In this document: piece by piece, positions 42,604 through 51,303 of the stretch
Numbering within the stretch: position 1 is the first letter of the stretch
Layout: each line of letters begins with the position of its first letter
From: Clostridiales bacterium
Lineage (GTDB): Bacteria; Bacillota; Clostridia; Oscillospirales; Oscillospiraceae
Direction: 5' to 3'
Length of the DNA: 64,000 nucleotides
Assembly (NCBI GenBank): GCA_004558115.1
Contig: SFDT01000022.1
Span: 1-64,000, forward strand
The notes under the pieces: generated by a model
What the model was told of the DNA's origin: nothing
Databases searched by the model: none
The model's input: only the letters and a program-made list of their open reading frames with translations
Position numbers and translations under genes: made by a program

Positions 42604-44049
42604 TTATTTGATGGCGACTTCCACCGGCTTTTCATAGGCCGTCACCTGGGTCCAGGTGGGCTCCAGCCACACCTGGTCCGCCTGGTAATCCTTCAGGGCA
42701 AAGCTCTCATAATAACGGTCCCGGTTTTCGGCCGCATAGGCCTCGTGGGCTTCCAGCTCCTCGCCGGAAAGGGGGCCCAGGACCATAGGCGAAGTGGTGG
42801 CACTGCGGCTGTCGATCTCGCATTCCCGTCCCCCGGCGTCATGATAAGTGTGTCCCCAAATTTGGTACAGAACGGTATTTCCCCAGCGGTAAGGGGCGCT
42901 GAAGGACACCAGCCAGCCGCCCTCCCGCTTTTCCGCCCACTCCAGGCGGACGCCCTGGGGCAGCTCCTCCCCCGTGTTTCCCGTCAGGTCCACCCGGATG
43001 CTTTCCCGGTCCTTGTCCAGCCACTCCGCTCCGGTGATGCACAATGTCAGGTGCTCCCCCCGGCTGAAAAAGGGACTGTCCAGCCAGAAAGTGCCGTAGC
43101 CCTCCCCATCCGGGTCGCCGCTGGCGGAGATGCCGTTGACGCAGCTTTCAAACCGCTCTCCGTGCTCGTTTTCCAGATACAGGGACAGCCCCCGCAGCCA
43201 GGCGGTATTGCCGCTGTCATCGTCGATGTTCACCCGCAGGTGGGTGGGGTATACCTCCACCTCCGTCAGCGTGAACCGCTGGCCGTCCAGCTGGAAGGCC
43301 GCGTTCACCGGCACCACCGTCCCCTGGGCGGTGAACTGGGGGTCAAAGGCAAGGTGGAAGGTGAACTCCGCCAGATAGGCCCGCTCCGGCTCCTGTCGCT
43401 GAGAGAGCATTTCGTCGCCGTAGTCTCCCGCCGCTTCCGCCGGCTCCGCGCCCGGCTCCCACCGGTCCGTGCTGTCATAGACCTGTAATGCAAGCTCCAG
43501 CGTCTCCGGCACGTCCATGTCCACAAAATTCACGTCGATGCGCCGCAGGGCGCCGTTTTCCAGGCCGTAGCTGCCGGTTGTAGAATTGTAGCCATAAAGT
43601 TCTCCGGGCAGGCGGATGTCATAGTCCGCGTCCAGGTGGGCGATATCCCGGTCCGTGTCCAGGGTGTAGAAAATGCTCACCTGCTTGCGGTCCACGATGA
43701 GGTACTCCACGGCGGCGGTGACGCCGTGGGCGCTCTGGCTCTGGTCCACAGGCTGCACATAGTCATGCTCCACGGCGGCGGACAGGGAGGGCGACCAGCG
43801 CACCGCCTCCGCCAGGGCCCCCAAAAGGGGCACGTTCCCGCAGGCGGCGGCAAAGGGCGGGAACAGGTTCACCAGCAGCACAAAGGCTGTAAAGCAAACG
43901 GCCAGACTGCCTGCCGGAATGCCGAAAAGCCGTTTTTTTCGCTGTAAAGATTTTTTCCTTGTCAGTGCTCTTTGCACCGTATACTCCAGCTGGGGCGGTG
44001 TGGTCTCCAGCTCTTTCTGCAAGGCATGGTATTCCTCGCTGCGGTTCAT
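42604..44049 (-). CDS. DUF4179 membrane protein, probable anti-sigma factor
   Basis: A 481-residue protein with a short cytoplasmic N-terminus, one transmembrane helix near 48-66 (GSLAVCFTAFVLLVNLF) and a large extracytoplasmic domain of DUF4179/RsiV-related type. It overlaps the ECF sigma gene by 4 bp (ATGA), the typical sigma/anti-sigma pairing. By analogy it would bind the sigma factor until an envelope signal releases it. The inducing signal is not readable. Confidence 0.82.
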   Translation of the reverse strand: MNRSEEYHALQKELETTPPQLEYTVQRALTRKKSLQRKKRLFGIPAGSLAVCFTAFVLLVNLFPPFAAACGNVPLLGALAEAVRWSPSLSAAVEHDYVQPVDQSQSAHGVTAAVEYLIVDRKQVSIFYTLDTDRDIAHLDADYDIRLPGELYGYNSTTGSYGLENGALRRIDVNFVDMDVPETLELALQVYDSTDRWEPGAEPAEAAGDYGDEMLSQRQEPERAYLAEFTFHLAFDPQFTAQGTVVPVNAAFQLDGQRFTLTEVEVYPTHLRVNIDDDSGNTAWLRGLSLYLENEHGERFESCVNGISASGDPDGEGYGTFWLDSPFFSRGEHLTLCITGAEWLDKDRESIRVDLTGNTGEELPQGVRLEWAEKREGGWLVSFSAPYRWGNTVLYQIWGHTYHDAGGRECEIDSRSATTSPMVLGPLSGEELEAHEAYAAENRDRYYESFALKDYQADQVWLEPTWTQVTAYEKPVEVAIK

Positions 44050-44519
44050 GCTTCTCCCTCCTCTCCCAGCTCCAAACGCAAAAGCTGCAAGGCCCGCCGC
44101 TGGCGGGTGGATACGGTGCCCCGGGGCAGGTCCAGGCTTTGGGCCGTTTCCTCCAGGGTGTACCCGGCGAAGTAGCGGAGGATGACCACGGTCCGCAGCT
44201 CCTCCGGCAGGCGGCGGATGGCCTCCCGCAGGGGCAGGCCGTCGTAGGCGTCCGGTCCGGCGGAGTCCGGCAGGCTCTCCTCCCCGGTCACCCGCCGCCG
44301 GCGGCGCAGCTCCTTGTGGCAGGTGTTGATGAGGATGCGGGTGAGCCAGGTCTCCAGCAGCTCCGGCTGCCGCAGCTTCTTCAAGGCCCGCAGGGCCTGG
44401 TACACCGCCTCGTCCACCGCCTCCAAGGCATCGGCCTCGCTGCCAAGATACAAATACGCGGTGCGGTACAGCCGCTGCCGGACCGCTTGGGTCCTGGCGG
44501 CAAATTCCTCATGGTCCAC
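44046..44519 (-). CDS. ECF-type RNA polymerase sigma factor
   Basis: A 157-residue group IV sigma factor. Region 2 (AYLYLGSEADALEAVDEAVYQA) and region 4 (RYFAGYTLEETAQSLDLPRG) are clear. The start is GTG 44519 with AAAGGAGG 8 nt upstream; the frame extends further upstream without a good start. Coupled with the DUF4179 anti-sigma protein. Region 2 has Val-Asp-Glu-Ala in place of the more common DxxQ, as in the SigV/SigW neighbourhood. Confidence 0.87.
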   Translation of the reverse strand: MDHEEFAARTQAVRQRLYRTAYLYLGSEADALEAVDEAVYQALRALKKLRQPELLETWLTRILINTCHKELRRRRRVTGEESLPDSAGPDAYDGLPLREAIRRLPEELRTVVILRYFAGYTLEETAQSLDLPRGTVSTRQRRALQLLRLELGEEGEA

Positions 44520-44645
44520 GGGCGGGGCCTCCTTTCCGGTTTCTTTATGGATTAGAGCCTTCGGGAAAACGTTTTGATTGCCTGCGGAGAAAAGTTTTTC
44601 GCGCAAAGCAAAAAATCAGCACGGCGTACCGCCGTGCTGACCTTG

Positions 44646-45530
44646 TCAGGCCCGGGGATGGGCCTTATTATACACATCTTTCAGCTGCCGCTTCACCACA
44701 TGGGTATAGATCTGGGTGGAGGAGATGTCCGCGTGGCCCAGCATCTCCTGGATGGACCGCAGGTCCGCGCCGTTTTCCAGCAGGTGGACGGCGAAGGAGT
44801 GGCGGAGGGTGTGGGGCGTGATGTCCTTCTGGATGCCCGCCTTCTCCTGGTAGTGCTTGATGATCTTCCAAAAGCCCTGGCGGCTCATACGCTCACCGCT
44901 CATGTTGACGAACAGGGCCTTTTCCTCCTGGTCCGCCACCAGCTGGGGGCGGATGTCCCGCACATAGTCCTGCAAGGCTTTCACGGCGCCGTGGTACAGG
45001 GGGATGATACGCTCCTTGCCCCGGCTGGCGCAGCGGATGAAGCCGGCGGCCAGGTTCAGGTCATCCAAATTCAGGGAGATCAGCTCGCTGACCCGGATGC
45101 CGGTGGCATACAGCAGCTCCAGCATGGCGTGGTCCCGGAAGCCCTTGGCGTCCACACATTGGGGCTGCTCCAAAAACAGCTCCACTTCCTTGGCGGTCAG
45201 GATCTCCGGATACTTCCGCTCCGCCCGGTCCGCGGTGATGCCCTTGACGGGGTTTTCACGCAGGTCGCCCTGGGCCACCAGGAAATGATAGAAGGATTTC
45301 ACAGAGGCAAGGAACCGGGTCACAGAAGCGGCGGATTTGCCGTGCCCCTGCATCCAGCTCATGTAATCCCGCACCATATCCGGCTGAGCGTCCCGCAGGC
45401 CGCAGTCCTGATGCTCCTCCAGATAGTCGGAAAACTGGGTCACATCCCGCAGATAAGAGCTGATGGTGTTCTGGGAGGAATGCTTTTCCTCCTCCAGATA
45501 TTTGCCATAGCGCGCAATATCGTTGTTCAC
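44646..45530 (-). CDS. xerD: Tyrosine recombinase XerD
   Basis: Chromosome dimer resolution recombinase, 294 residues, exactly the XerD size. Catalytic residues appear in TGIRVSELISL (Arg), HTLRHSFAVHLL, GHADISSTQIYTH (His and nucleophilic Tyr). The start is GTG 45530 behind GGGGAGGGG. The pairing with spoIIM is also seen in Bacillus and favours XerD over other tyrosine recombinases. Confidence 0.93.
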   Translation of the reverse strand: MNNDIARYGKYLEEEKHSSQNTISSYLRDVTQFSDYLEEHQDCGLRDAQPDMVRDYMSWMQGHGKSAASVTRFLASVKSFYHFLVAQGDLRENPVKGITADRAERKYPEILTAKEVELFLEQPQCVDAKGFRDHAMLELLYATGIRVSELISLNLDDLNLAAGFIRCASRGKERIIPLYHGAVKALQDYVRDIRPQLVADQEEKALFVNMSGERMSRQGFWKIIKHYQEKAGIQKDITPHTLRHSFAVHLLENGADLRSIQEMLGHADISSTQIYTHVVKRQLKDVYNKAHPRA

Positions 45531-45553
45531 GGGATCACCCCTCCCCTCTTTTG

Positions 45554-46180
45554 TCAATTCAGGATATGCCGCAGCGCCCAATCCGTCAGACGCGGCGGCA
45601 AGACGAGTTCCACACACACACCGGCCAGCAGCACCAGCGCCACCGCACCGCATAAAAGCCACCATGCTCTGCCGCAGGCCACAGGGGCGGTCCGCCTGCC
45701 TCTCCCAACCGGCAGACGCGCCGCGGACATTCTCCACGCGGGAGAGGCCAGCAGAAAATAGCAAGGCATGGTCACTAGGCACCGGACCCCCAGCACCGCC
45801 AGGGCCAGCAGCGCCCCCTCCGTCCCAAAGGCCGCCGTAAAGCAGCAGACGGAAAAGGAGAGAAAGCAGCCGTAAACCACGGTGACACAGGGGAGCAAGA
45901 CCGCTCCGGCAGCGGTAAAGGCCAGCAAAAATGCCGCCAGCGGATACCGGAAGTAGATCATCACAGCGGAGACAGCAGCTCTTGCGTGCTCCGCCGCGCC
46001 GTCCTCCAGCTGGAGGTAATCCGTCAGATACCGGCGCAGCTCCGCCCCGGTGCCGTCCGGCACACGGCCGGCCAGGGCCTGTCCCAGCAGGATGCCGCCG
46101 GCAAAAAAGACCGCCAACAGCACCAGGCCGGAAAGAGACCTTGCCTGTCCGCCGCTCCCGCGGACTGTTTTCTTCCTCAT
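45554..46180 (-). CDS. spoIIM: Stage II sporulation protein M
   Basis: A 208-residue integral membrane protein with five predicted helices, matching SpoIIM of the DMP complex that drives engulfment by peptidoglycan degradation. Its partner SpoIID-like protein is encoded at 51.3 kb. ATG 46180 has GAGG 6 nt upstream; the frame open to 46192 begins with an unlikely GTG. Next to xerD (23-bp gap). Confidence 0.85.
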   Translation of the reverse strand: MRKKTVRGSGGQARSLSGLVLLAVFFAGGILLGQALAGRVPDGTGAELRRYLTDYLQLEDGAAEHARAAVSAVMIYFRYPLAAFLLAFTAAGAVLLPCVTVVYGCFLSFSVCCFTAAFGTEGALLALAVLGVRCLVTMPCYFLLASPAWRMSAARLPVGRGRRTAPVACGRAWWLLCGAVALVLLAGVCVELVLPPRLTDWALRHILN

Positions 46181-46202
46181 CAACCGCCTCACCTCACTGT
46201 CC

Positions 46203-46211
46203 CACCCTATG
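46203..46211 (-). promoter_or_regulatory. Candidate sigma-E promoter of spoIIM
   Basis: On the minus strand TCATAAA, 14 bp, CATAGGGTG. Both boxes resemble the sigma-E consensus, the best -35 of the four motif sites in this window. Confidence 0.5.
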
Positions 46212-46550
46212 TGGGGAGGACAGGATTTATGATAGGCGGTTAACGTAAACCTAGTACTTATTTAATATAGTGCAATTTGCTTGTTTTATCAAGGAATTTG
46301 CCAGAAGTTCTCGCTTTTTGTAATTTATGACAAAATATTATGTTAACTGTATTATGTTAACCTATCAAACCGAAGGCGAAGCCAGCCGCTGTCAGCTGTC
46401 AGGAAAGACAATATCTTGTAGTGATATCCCACAAAATATCTATATTTGTGCATCAGGCCACTCCCCTCCCCCACTTTTACCGGGAGGGACCGGGCCGGGG
46501 GCGGTGTTGCCGCCCACCGGACATTTTTGGTAAAAATGACAAGCAGCCTT
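46212..46550. other. AT-rich gene-free stretch
   Basis: No gene seen. It contains an 11-bp direct repeat ATTATGTTAAC at 46337-46347 and 46351-46361, a possible regulator site. A GC hairpin at 46495-46520 may end the convergent-side TIGR04086 transcript. Confidence 0.5.
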
Positions 46551-46961
46551 TTACCGCCGCCGGGCGCGGCTCTTTACCCGCCGCCCGCGCCTGTGGCCCA
46601 CCGCGCCGACCAGCAGCCCTCCGGCCAGCACACACCCCAGCAGGACCAGCCCCCGGACCGTGATGCCTTCCTCCCAGCACAGCAGGCCCACCGCCGCCAG
46701 CACAGCCGCAAAGCCGCCGGCGCACAGCATGGCCGCCGGCAGGCGGCTCATGGGCGCATTCCGGACACACACCAGGCCGCCGCTCAGCGCCGACACGCCG
46801 CAGGCCACCGCGATGGCGGGATACGCCCCCTCCTCCCCCAGGACGCCCCGCACCACCAGCAGCGCCAGCAGCACCAGCAAGCCCAGGTACAGCCCCACCG
46901 ACACCAGCAGCCCCCACGCAAAGGCCCGCCAGGGCGGCGCCTGTTTCCGACTTTTCGACAT
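46551..46961 (-). CDS. TIGR04086-like membrane protein
   Basis: A 136-residue protein with four predicted transmembrane helices and a very basic C-terminus (RRGRRVKSRARRR). It matches the TIGR04086 family often encoded beside yajC in Clostridia; function unknown. ATG 46961 follows GGGGAGGT, which lies in the 3' arm of a large hairpin. Confidence 0.8.
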   Translation of the reverse strand: MSKSRKQAPPWRAFAWGLLVSVGLYLGLLVLLALLVVRGVLGEEGAYPAIAVACGVSALSGGLVCVRNAPMSRLPAAMLCAGGFAAVLAAVGLLCWEEGITVRGLVLLGCVLAGGLLVGAVGHRRGRRVKSRARRR

Positions 46962-46968
46962 AAAAAAT

Positions 46969-47014
46969 ACCTCCCCGGTCATACGCTCTTGTTGGAGCAT
47001 ATGACTGGGGAGGT
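46969..47014 (-). promoter_or_regulatory. Attenuator-like hairpin covering a ribosome site
   Basis: Two 20-nt arms (46969-46988 and 46995-47014) pair with two mismatches. On the minus strand the 3' arm contains the GGGGAGGT ribosome site of the next gene and is followed by ATTTTTTATG. It could work as a terminator after yajC or block translation. Confidence 0.65.
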
Positions 47015-47030
47015 CCCATTTATGAATGGA

Positions 47031-47399
47031 TCAGTCTTTCTTTTCCTCGGCGGGAGCAGCCTTCTCCTCGATGGCGGCGGGCTCTTCCTTCTTTTTCTTC
47101 TTATCGGTCTTCTCCTCCACAGGCTGGTCAGTGGTCTGGACGCCGGTGGTAGAGATGGCCCAGCGGGTGACCTCCACGCGGACGCGGTCCTCGCTGGTCT
47201 CGATGATCAGCGTATCCTTATTGGCATGGACCACACGGCCGACGATGCCGCCGATGGTGGTGACGGTGTCGCCCTTCTTGATGCCCTCACGCATGGCCTC
47301 GGCCTTCTTCTTCCGCTTGTTCTCGGGACGGATCAGCAGGAAGTAGAAAATCGCCAGCATGACCACCAGCATTACGATAGAGTAGGTATTACCATCCAT
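47031..47399 (-). CDS. yajC: Preprotein translocase subunit YajC
   Basis: A 122-residue accessory subunit of the Sec translocase. One N-terminal transmembrane helix (IVMLVVMLAIFYFLLIRP) is followed by the conserved KKKAEAMREGIKKGDTVTTIGGI region, and a long charged C-terminal tail rich in Lys and Glu. ATG 47399. It has its own extended -10 promoter. Confidence 0.94.
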   Translation of the reverse strand: MDGNTYSIVMLVVMLAIFYFLLIRPENKRKKKAEAMREGIKKGDTVTTIGGIVGRVVHANKDTLIIETSEDRVRVEVTRWAISTTGVQTTDQPVEEKTDKKKKKEEPAAIEEKAAPAEEKKD

Positions 47400-47442
47400 G
47401 TTTAGAAAACTCCTTTTTCCTTTGTGTATTCAGAACAGCATC

Positions 47443-47470
47443 ATTATACCAAAATCAGAAAGTTTTGCAA
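47443..47470 (-). promoter_or_regulatory. Promoter of yajC
   Basis: Minus strand TTGCAA (47465-47470), 16-bp spacer, TATAAT (47443-47448) with an extended TGG. The -35 lies in the loop of the tgt terminator hairpin. Confidence 0.75.
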
Positions 47471-47480
47471 GAACTTTCTG
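47456..47480 (-). terminator. Hairpin downstream of tgt
   Basis: CAGAAAGTT and AACTTTCTG, 9-bp stem with a 7-nt loop, then ATTTTGG. A modest terminator. Confidence 0.55.
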
Positions 47481-47514
47481 ATACTCCTCAAATAATTTGA
47501 GGGTCAGGAGCACT

Positions 47515-48648
47515 TCACCCCCGCTTTTCCAGATTGCCGCTGTACCGGGCCCGGAATTCGGCGAAAGTCCCCTCGTCCAGCGCCTGGCGGATCTTCGCCA
47601 TCAGGTCGTTGTAAAAATACAGGTTGTGAAGCACCGCCAGCCGCAGGGCCAGCACCTCATCCGCCTTGAACAGGTGCCGCAGATACGCCCGGGAGAAGCT
47701 GCGGCACACCGGGCAGCCGCAGCTTTCGCTGATGGGCCGCTCATCGGCGGCGTACTTTTCGTTGAGGATATTCACGGTGCCCTCCCAGGTAAAGAGCTTT
47801 CCGTGGCGGCCGTTGCGGGAGGGCATGACGCAGTCGAAAAAGTCCACGCCCCGGCTGACGGCCTCGATGATGTTGCTGGGGGTGCCCACGCCCATGAGGT
47901 AGCGGGGCTTTTCCGCCGGCATGAAGGGCTCCACCACGTCGATCATCTCGTACATGACCTCCGCCGGCTCTCCCACCGCCAGACCGCCGATGGCAAAGCC
48001 GTCGCAGTCGATCTTGGCGATCTCACGCATATGCCAGGCCCGCAGGTCCGCATAGGTGGCGCCCTGGTTGATGCCAAAGAGCATCTGCTTTGGGTTCACG
48101 GTCTCCGGCAGGCTGTTCAGCCGGTCATGCTCCGCCTTGCACCGCTCCAGCCACCGCAGCGTCCGCTCGCAGCTGGCCTTGGCGTATTCATAGGCCGCCG
48201 GGTTCTCCACGCACTCGTCAAAGGCCATGGCGATGTCGCTGCCCAGGTTGGACTGGATGCGCATGGACTCTTCCGGTCCCATGAAGATCTTCCGGCCGTC
48301 GATGTGGGAGGAGAAATAGACGCCCTCCTCCTTGATCTTCCGCAGAGAAGCCAGGGAAAACACCTGGAAGCCGCCGGAGTCCGTCAGGATGGGGCCGTCC
48401 CAGTTCATGAACTTGTGGAGGCCGCCCATCTGCCGCACCAGCTGGTCGCCGGGACGCAGGTGCAGGTGGTAGGTATTGGACAGCTCGATCTGGCAGCCCA
48501 CTTCCTTCAGGTCGTGGGCGGAGACGCCGCCCTTGATGGCGGCCTGGGTGCCCACGTTCATAAACACCGGCGTCTGCACGGTGCCGCCGTGGGCGCAGGA
48601 GAATTCGCCGCGGCGGGCGCGGCCTTCGGTTTTGAGTACTTTGAACAT
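47515..48648 (-). CDS. tgt: Queuine tRNA-ribosyltransferase
   Basis: Exchanges guanine 34 for preQ1 in tRNAs with GUN anticodons. The 377 residues contain DSGGFQVFSL with the nucleophilic Asp region, GVGTPSNI, DCVMPSRNGRHG, and the zinc site CGCPVC...HLFKADEVLA. Next step of the pathway, queA, is encoded 1.6 kb away with unrelated genes between. ATG 48648 follows AGAAGGAAT. Confidence 0.96.
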   Translation of the reverse strand: MFKVLKTEGRARRGEFSCAHGGTVQTPVFMNVGTQAAIKGGVSAHDLKEVGCQIELSNTYHLHLRPGDQLVRQMGGLHKFMNWDGPILTDSGGFQVFSLASLRKIKEEGVYFSSHIDGRKIFMGPEESMRIQSNLGSDIAMAFDECVENPAAYEYAKASCERTLRWLERCKAEHDRLNSLPETVNPKQMLFGINQGATYADLRAWHMREIAKIDCDGFAIGGLAVGEPAEVMYEMIDVVEPFMPAEKPRYLMGVGTPSNIIEAVSRGVDFFDCVMPSRNGRHGKLFTWEGTVNILNEKYAADERPISESCGCPVCRSFSRAYLRHLFKADEVLALRLAVLHNLYFYNDLMAKIRQALDEGTFAEFRARYSGNLEKRG

Positions 48649-48666
48649 ATTCCTTCTCGTTTCTGT

Positions 48667-48921
48667 TTATTTTACGCGGTCAAAAAAGGCCCGCAGCTCC
48701 GCTTTCCGCTCCGCTGTCAAAGCGGTCTTGCGGACGCCCAACTCCGCGCCGGCCAGGGCCGTCAGCTGGTGAAAGCAGGCGCCGGGGTCCACCTGGGTGC
48801 GAATGCGGAGCCAGGCCTCGCAGGCGCCGGCAGCGCGCAGCTCCTCCGCCGAGTTGATGTTCACCCGGCGCAGATTCTCCGCCAGAACGGGGCCGATATT
48901 GGGCAGTTCGGTCAGTTCCAC
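48667..48921 (-). CDS. TfoX C-terminal domain-like protein
   Basis: An 84-residue stand-alone TfoX_C/helix-hairpin-helix domain (ELTELPNIGPVLAENLRRVN), related to the C-terminal part of competence regulator TfoX/Sxy but lacking the N-terminal domain. Such single-domain proteins are common in Firmicutes and their role is not known. The start is GTG 48921, 8 nt after AGGGAGG. Confidence 0.75.
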   Translation of the reverse strand: MELTELPNIGPVLAENLRRVNINSAEELRAAGACEAWLRIRTQVDPGACFHQLTALAGAELGVRKTALTAERKAELRAFFDRVK

Positions 48922-49027
48922 AGGCACTCCCTCCCTTTTCAGACTTTCTCGTTTATTATAGTACACCCGCCTCCCAGGCGCAAGACGGAAAAACAGCCGC
49001 CGCGGCTTCTGCCGCGGCGGCTGTCTT

Positions 49028-49915
49028 TTACACGGCGGTCTCCTCCGCCGGGTTCACGTGGACCATGCAGTGCTTCACCTGGGGAAACTGCTTTTCCAAA
49101 ACGTCATGGACCGCCTGGGCGGTGGCGTGGGTCACCTTCAGCGGCAGCTCTCCGTCCGCCTGGATCTCCACATCCACGTAGACCCGGTCACCGAACAGGC
49201 GGGTATTCAGGGCATCCAGTCCCAATACGCCCGGTTGGGACAAAATGGATTCCTTCATTTCCTCCGTCAGCTCCGGAGAGCAGGCGTGGTCCGTCATTTT
49301 GGAAAGGGCATCCCGCAAAATATCCCACGCCGCTTTCAGGATAAACAGGCAGATGACCACACTGGCCACGCTGTCCAGCACCGGAAAGCCCAGCCGGGCG
49401 CCCAGGATGCCGGCGAAGCTGCCCACGGAGGACAGGGCGTCGGACCGGTGGTGCCAGGCCTCCGCCTTCAGGGCGCTGGAATTGATTTTTTTCGCCGCCA
49501 GCCAGGTGTACCAGAACATACTTTCCTTCACCACGATGGAGACCACCGCGGCGGCAAGGGCCAGGGCGCCGGGCACCACCAGCGCCCCCTCTCCGGCGAT
49601 CTTACGGATGCCGGAAGCGCCAATGCCAAGGCCCGTGGCCGCCAGAATGACGCCCAGGACCAGCGCGGCGATGCACTCCAGCCGCTCATGGCCGTAGGGA
49701 TGGTCCCGGTCGGCATCCCGGCCCGCCAGCTTCACGCCCAGGATGACGATCAATGTGGCCAGGACATCCGACGCCGAATGAACGGCATCGGAGATCATGG
49801 CGCCGGAATGGGCCAGAAAGCCCGCCAGGAATTTGAAGGCCGCCAGGGCCAGGTTGATGGCAATGGTCACGGCGGATACGCCGACTGCCACCTTTTCATG
49901 CTGTTTAGGGTCCAT
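49028..49915 (-). CDS. Cation diffusion facilitator, probable Ni/Co exporter
   Basis: A 295-residue CDF transporter with six transmembrane helices and a C-terminal cytoplasmic ferredoxin-like domain. The metal-site signatures are HSASDVLAT on helix 2 and HHRSDALSSV on helix 5 (HxxxD type). Homologues export Zn, Fe, Mn or Ni/Co. Here the upstream NiCo riboswitch argues for nickel/cobalt export. ATG 49915 follows GGGAGG. Confidence 0.9.
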   Translation of the reverse strand: MDPKQHEKVAVGVSAVTIAINLALAAFKFLAGFLAHSGAMISDAVHSASDVLATLIVILGVKLAGRDADRDHPYGHERLECIAALVLGVILAATGLGIGASGIRKIAGEGALVVPGALALAAAVVSIVVKESMFWYTWLAAKKINSSALKAEAWHHRSDALSSVGSFAGILGARLGFPVLDSVASVVICLFILKAAWDILRDALSKMTDHACSPELTEEMKESILSQPGVLGLDALNTRLFGDRVYVDVEIQADGELPLKVTHATAQAVHDVLEKQFPQVKHCMVHVNPAEETAV

Positions 49916-49979
49916 CAGTTACCTCCCGAAAAATGAATTTTGGCAGATAGCTCTCCCCTGCTTCACGAAAAAAGGGTGC

Positions 49980-50014
49980 AAAAAAACACCCGCGGCACAG
50001 GTCGCACTGTCCCG
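49980..50014 (-). terminator. Riboswitch-controlled terminator
   Basis: On the minus strand GCGGGACAG pairs with CTGTGCCGC (one mismatch), then GGGTG and seven T. The 5' arm is the end of the aptamer, so ligand binding and termination exclude each other, giving an ON switch. Confidence 0.7.
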
Positions 50015-50082
50015 CGGATGGGCGTCATCCGCTGCCGCGAAAGCGGCCCGGCGTATGGACACGGTCCACCGCCTGCTCAGTT
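50006..50082 (-). promoter_or_regulatory. NiCo (czcD) riboswitch aptamer
   Basis: On the minus strand the sequence begins ACTGAGCAGGCGGTGG, has GCCGGGCCGC, a TTTCG-capped helix and ends GGGACAGT. This is the four-way-junction layout of the known NiCo riboswitch (ACUGAGCAGGC..., GCCGGGC, GGGACAGU), recalled from the published motif. It sits directly upstream of the CDF exporter. Confidence 0.88.
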
Positions 50083-50137
50083 TGTACTGTTGTCCGGCGC
50101 TTTGAAAAGCGTGATGCAGTGCAAAGAGGTTATTGTC

Positions 50138-50166
50138 AGAATATCATACGTTTTAGCCGCCGTCAA
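50138..50166 (-). promoter_or_regulatory. Promoter of the NiCo riboswitch transcript
   Basis: Minus strand TTGACG (50161-50166), 17-bp spacer, TATTCT (50138-50143), with an extended TGA. Confidence 0.7.
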
Positions 50167-50212
50167 GGTGTTTTGCAAACGTTTGTTTTGACAAACTGTG
50201 AACTTTTTTGGC

Positions 50213-50243
50213 AAAAAACGCCCCAGGCCTTCGCCCGGGGCGT
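50213..50243 (-). terminator. Terminator of queA
   Basis: ACGCCCC and GGGGCGT with an inner GGC/GCC pairing, followed by six T on the minus strand. Confidence 0.85.
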
Positions 50244-50263
50244 CCGTAATCGATTTTCTGTTT

Positions 50264-51289
50264 TTACCGCAGGAACATGGCGTCGCCGAAGGAGAAAAAG
50301 CGGTATCGCTCTTTGACCGCTTCCTGATACGCCGCCAGGATGTGTTCCCTTCCGGCAAAGGCGGATACCAGCATGATGAGGGTGCTCTCCGGCAGGTGGA
50401 AGTTGGTCACCAGGCCGTCCATGACCTTGAATTTGTAGCCGGGGTAGATATAGATATTGGTCCACCCGGCCTTGGCCTCCATGTGGCCGTCCTCCGCCGC
50501 CCAGCTCTCCAGGGTACGGCAGGAGGTGGTGCCCACGCAGATGCAGCGGCCGCCGTTGGCTTTCGTCCGGTTGATGAGGTCCGCCGTCTCCTGGGGGATG
50601 GTGCAGAACTCGCTGTGCATCTCGTGTTCGGTGATCTCCTCCTCCTTCACGGGGCGGAAGGTGCCGAGGCCCACATGGAGCGTCACATATCCGATGCCCA
50701 CGCCGCGGGCTTCGATCTTCTCCAATAGCTCCGGCGTGAAGTGGAGCCCCGCCGTGGGGGCCGCGGCGCTGCCCAGGACCTTGGAGTACACGGTCTGATA
50801 CCGCTCCTGGTCCTGGAGCTCCTCCTTGATATAAGGCGGCAGAGGCATTTTGCCCAGCCGCTCCAGCACCTCCAGGAAAATGCCCTCGTAATCGAAGCGG
50901 ACCAGGCGGTTGCCGTCCGGCAGCTCCTCCACCACCTGGGCGGTCAGCTCTCCCTCGCCGAAGCTGAGCTTGGCGCCGGTGCGCATTTTCCGGCCCGGCC
51001 GCACCAGGCACTCCCAGGTCTTGTCTCCCCGGTCAATGAGCAGCAGCACCTCGCAGGCTCCGCCGCCGGGCAGCCGCTGGCCCAGCAGGCGGGCCGGCAG
51101 CACCCGGGAGTTGTTGAGGATCAAACAGTCGCCGGGGTTCAAAAAGTCCGGCAGTTCATAAAAATGGTGGTGCTCCACGGCACCGCTTGCCCGGTCCAGG
51201 GTCATGAGGCGGGAGGTATCCCGCTTGTCCAAAGGCGTCTGGGCAATGAGCTCCTGGGGCAGGTCATAGTAAAAATCGCTGGTTTTCAT
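50264..51289 (-). CDS. queA: S-adenosylmethionine:tRNA ribosyltransferase-isomerase
   Basis: Second tRNA-level step of queuosine synthesis, forming epoxyqueuosine from preQ1-tRNA. The 341 residues begin [19 protein letters not shown] and contain [11 protein letters not shown] and LVSAFAG, all diagnostic. ATG 51289 is the conserved start; the GTG at 51307 would overlap the spoIID-like stop. Downstream of the SpoIID-like gene. Confidence 0.96.
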   Translation of the reverse strand: MKTSDFYYDLPQELIAQTPLDKRDTSRLMTLDRASGAVEHHHFYELPDFLNPGDCLILNNSRVLPARLLGQRLPGGGACEVLLLIDRGDKTWECLVRPGRKMRTGAKLSFGEGELTAQVVEELPDGNRLVRFDYEGIFLEVLERLGKMPLPPYIKEELQDQERYQTVYSKVLGSAAAPTAGLHFTPELLEKIEARGVGIGYVTLHVGLGTFRPVKEEEITEHEMHSEFCTIPQETADLINRTKANGGRCICVGTTSCRTLESWAAEDGHMEAKAGWTNIYIYPGYKFKVMDGLVTNFHLPESTLIMLVSAFAGREHILAAYQEAVKERYRFFSFGDAMFLR

Positions 51290-51303
51290 AGTGGTCAGGT
51301 CCC

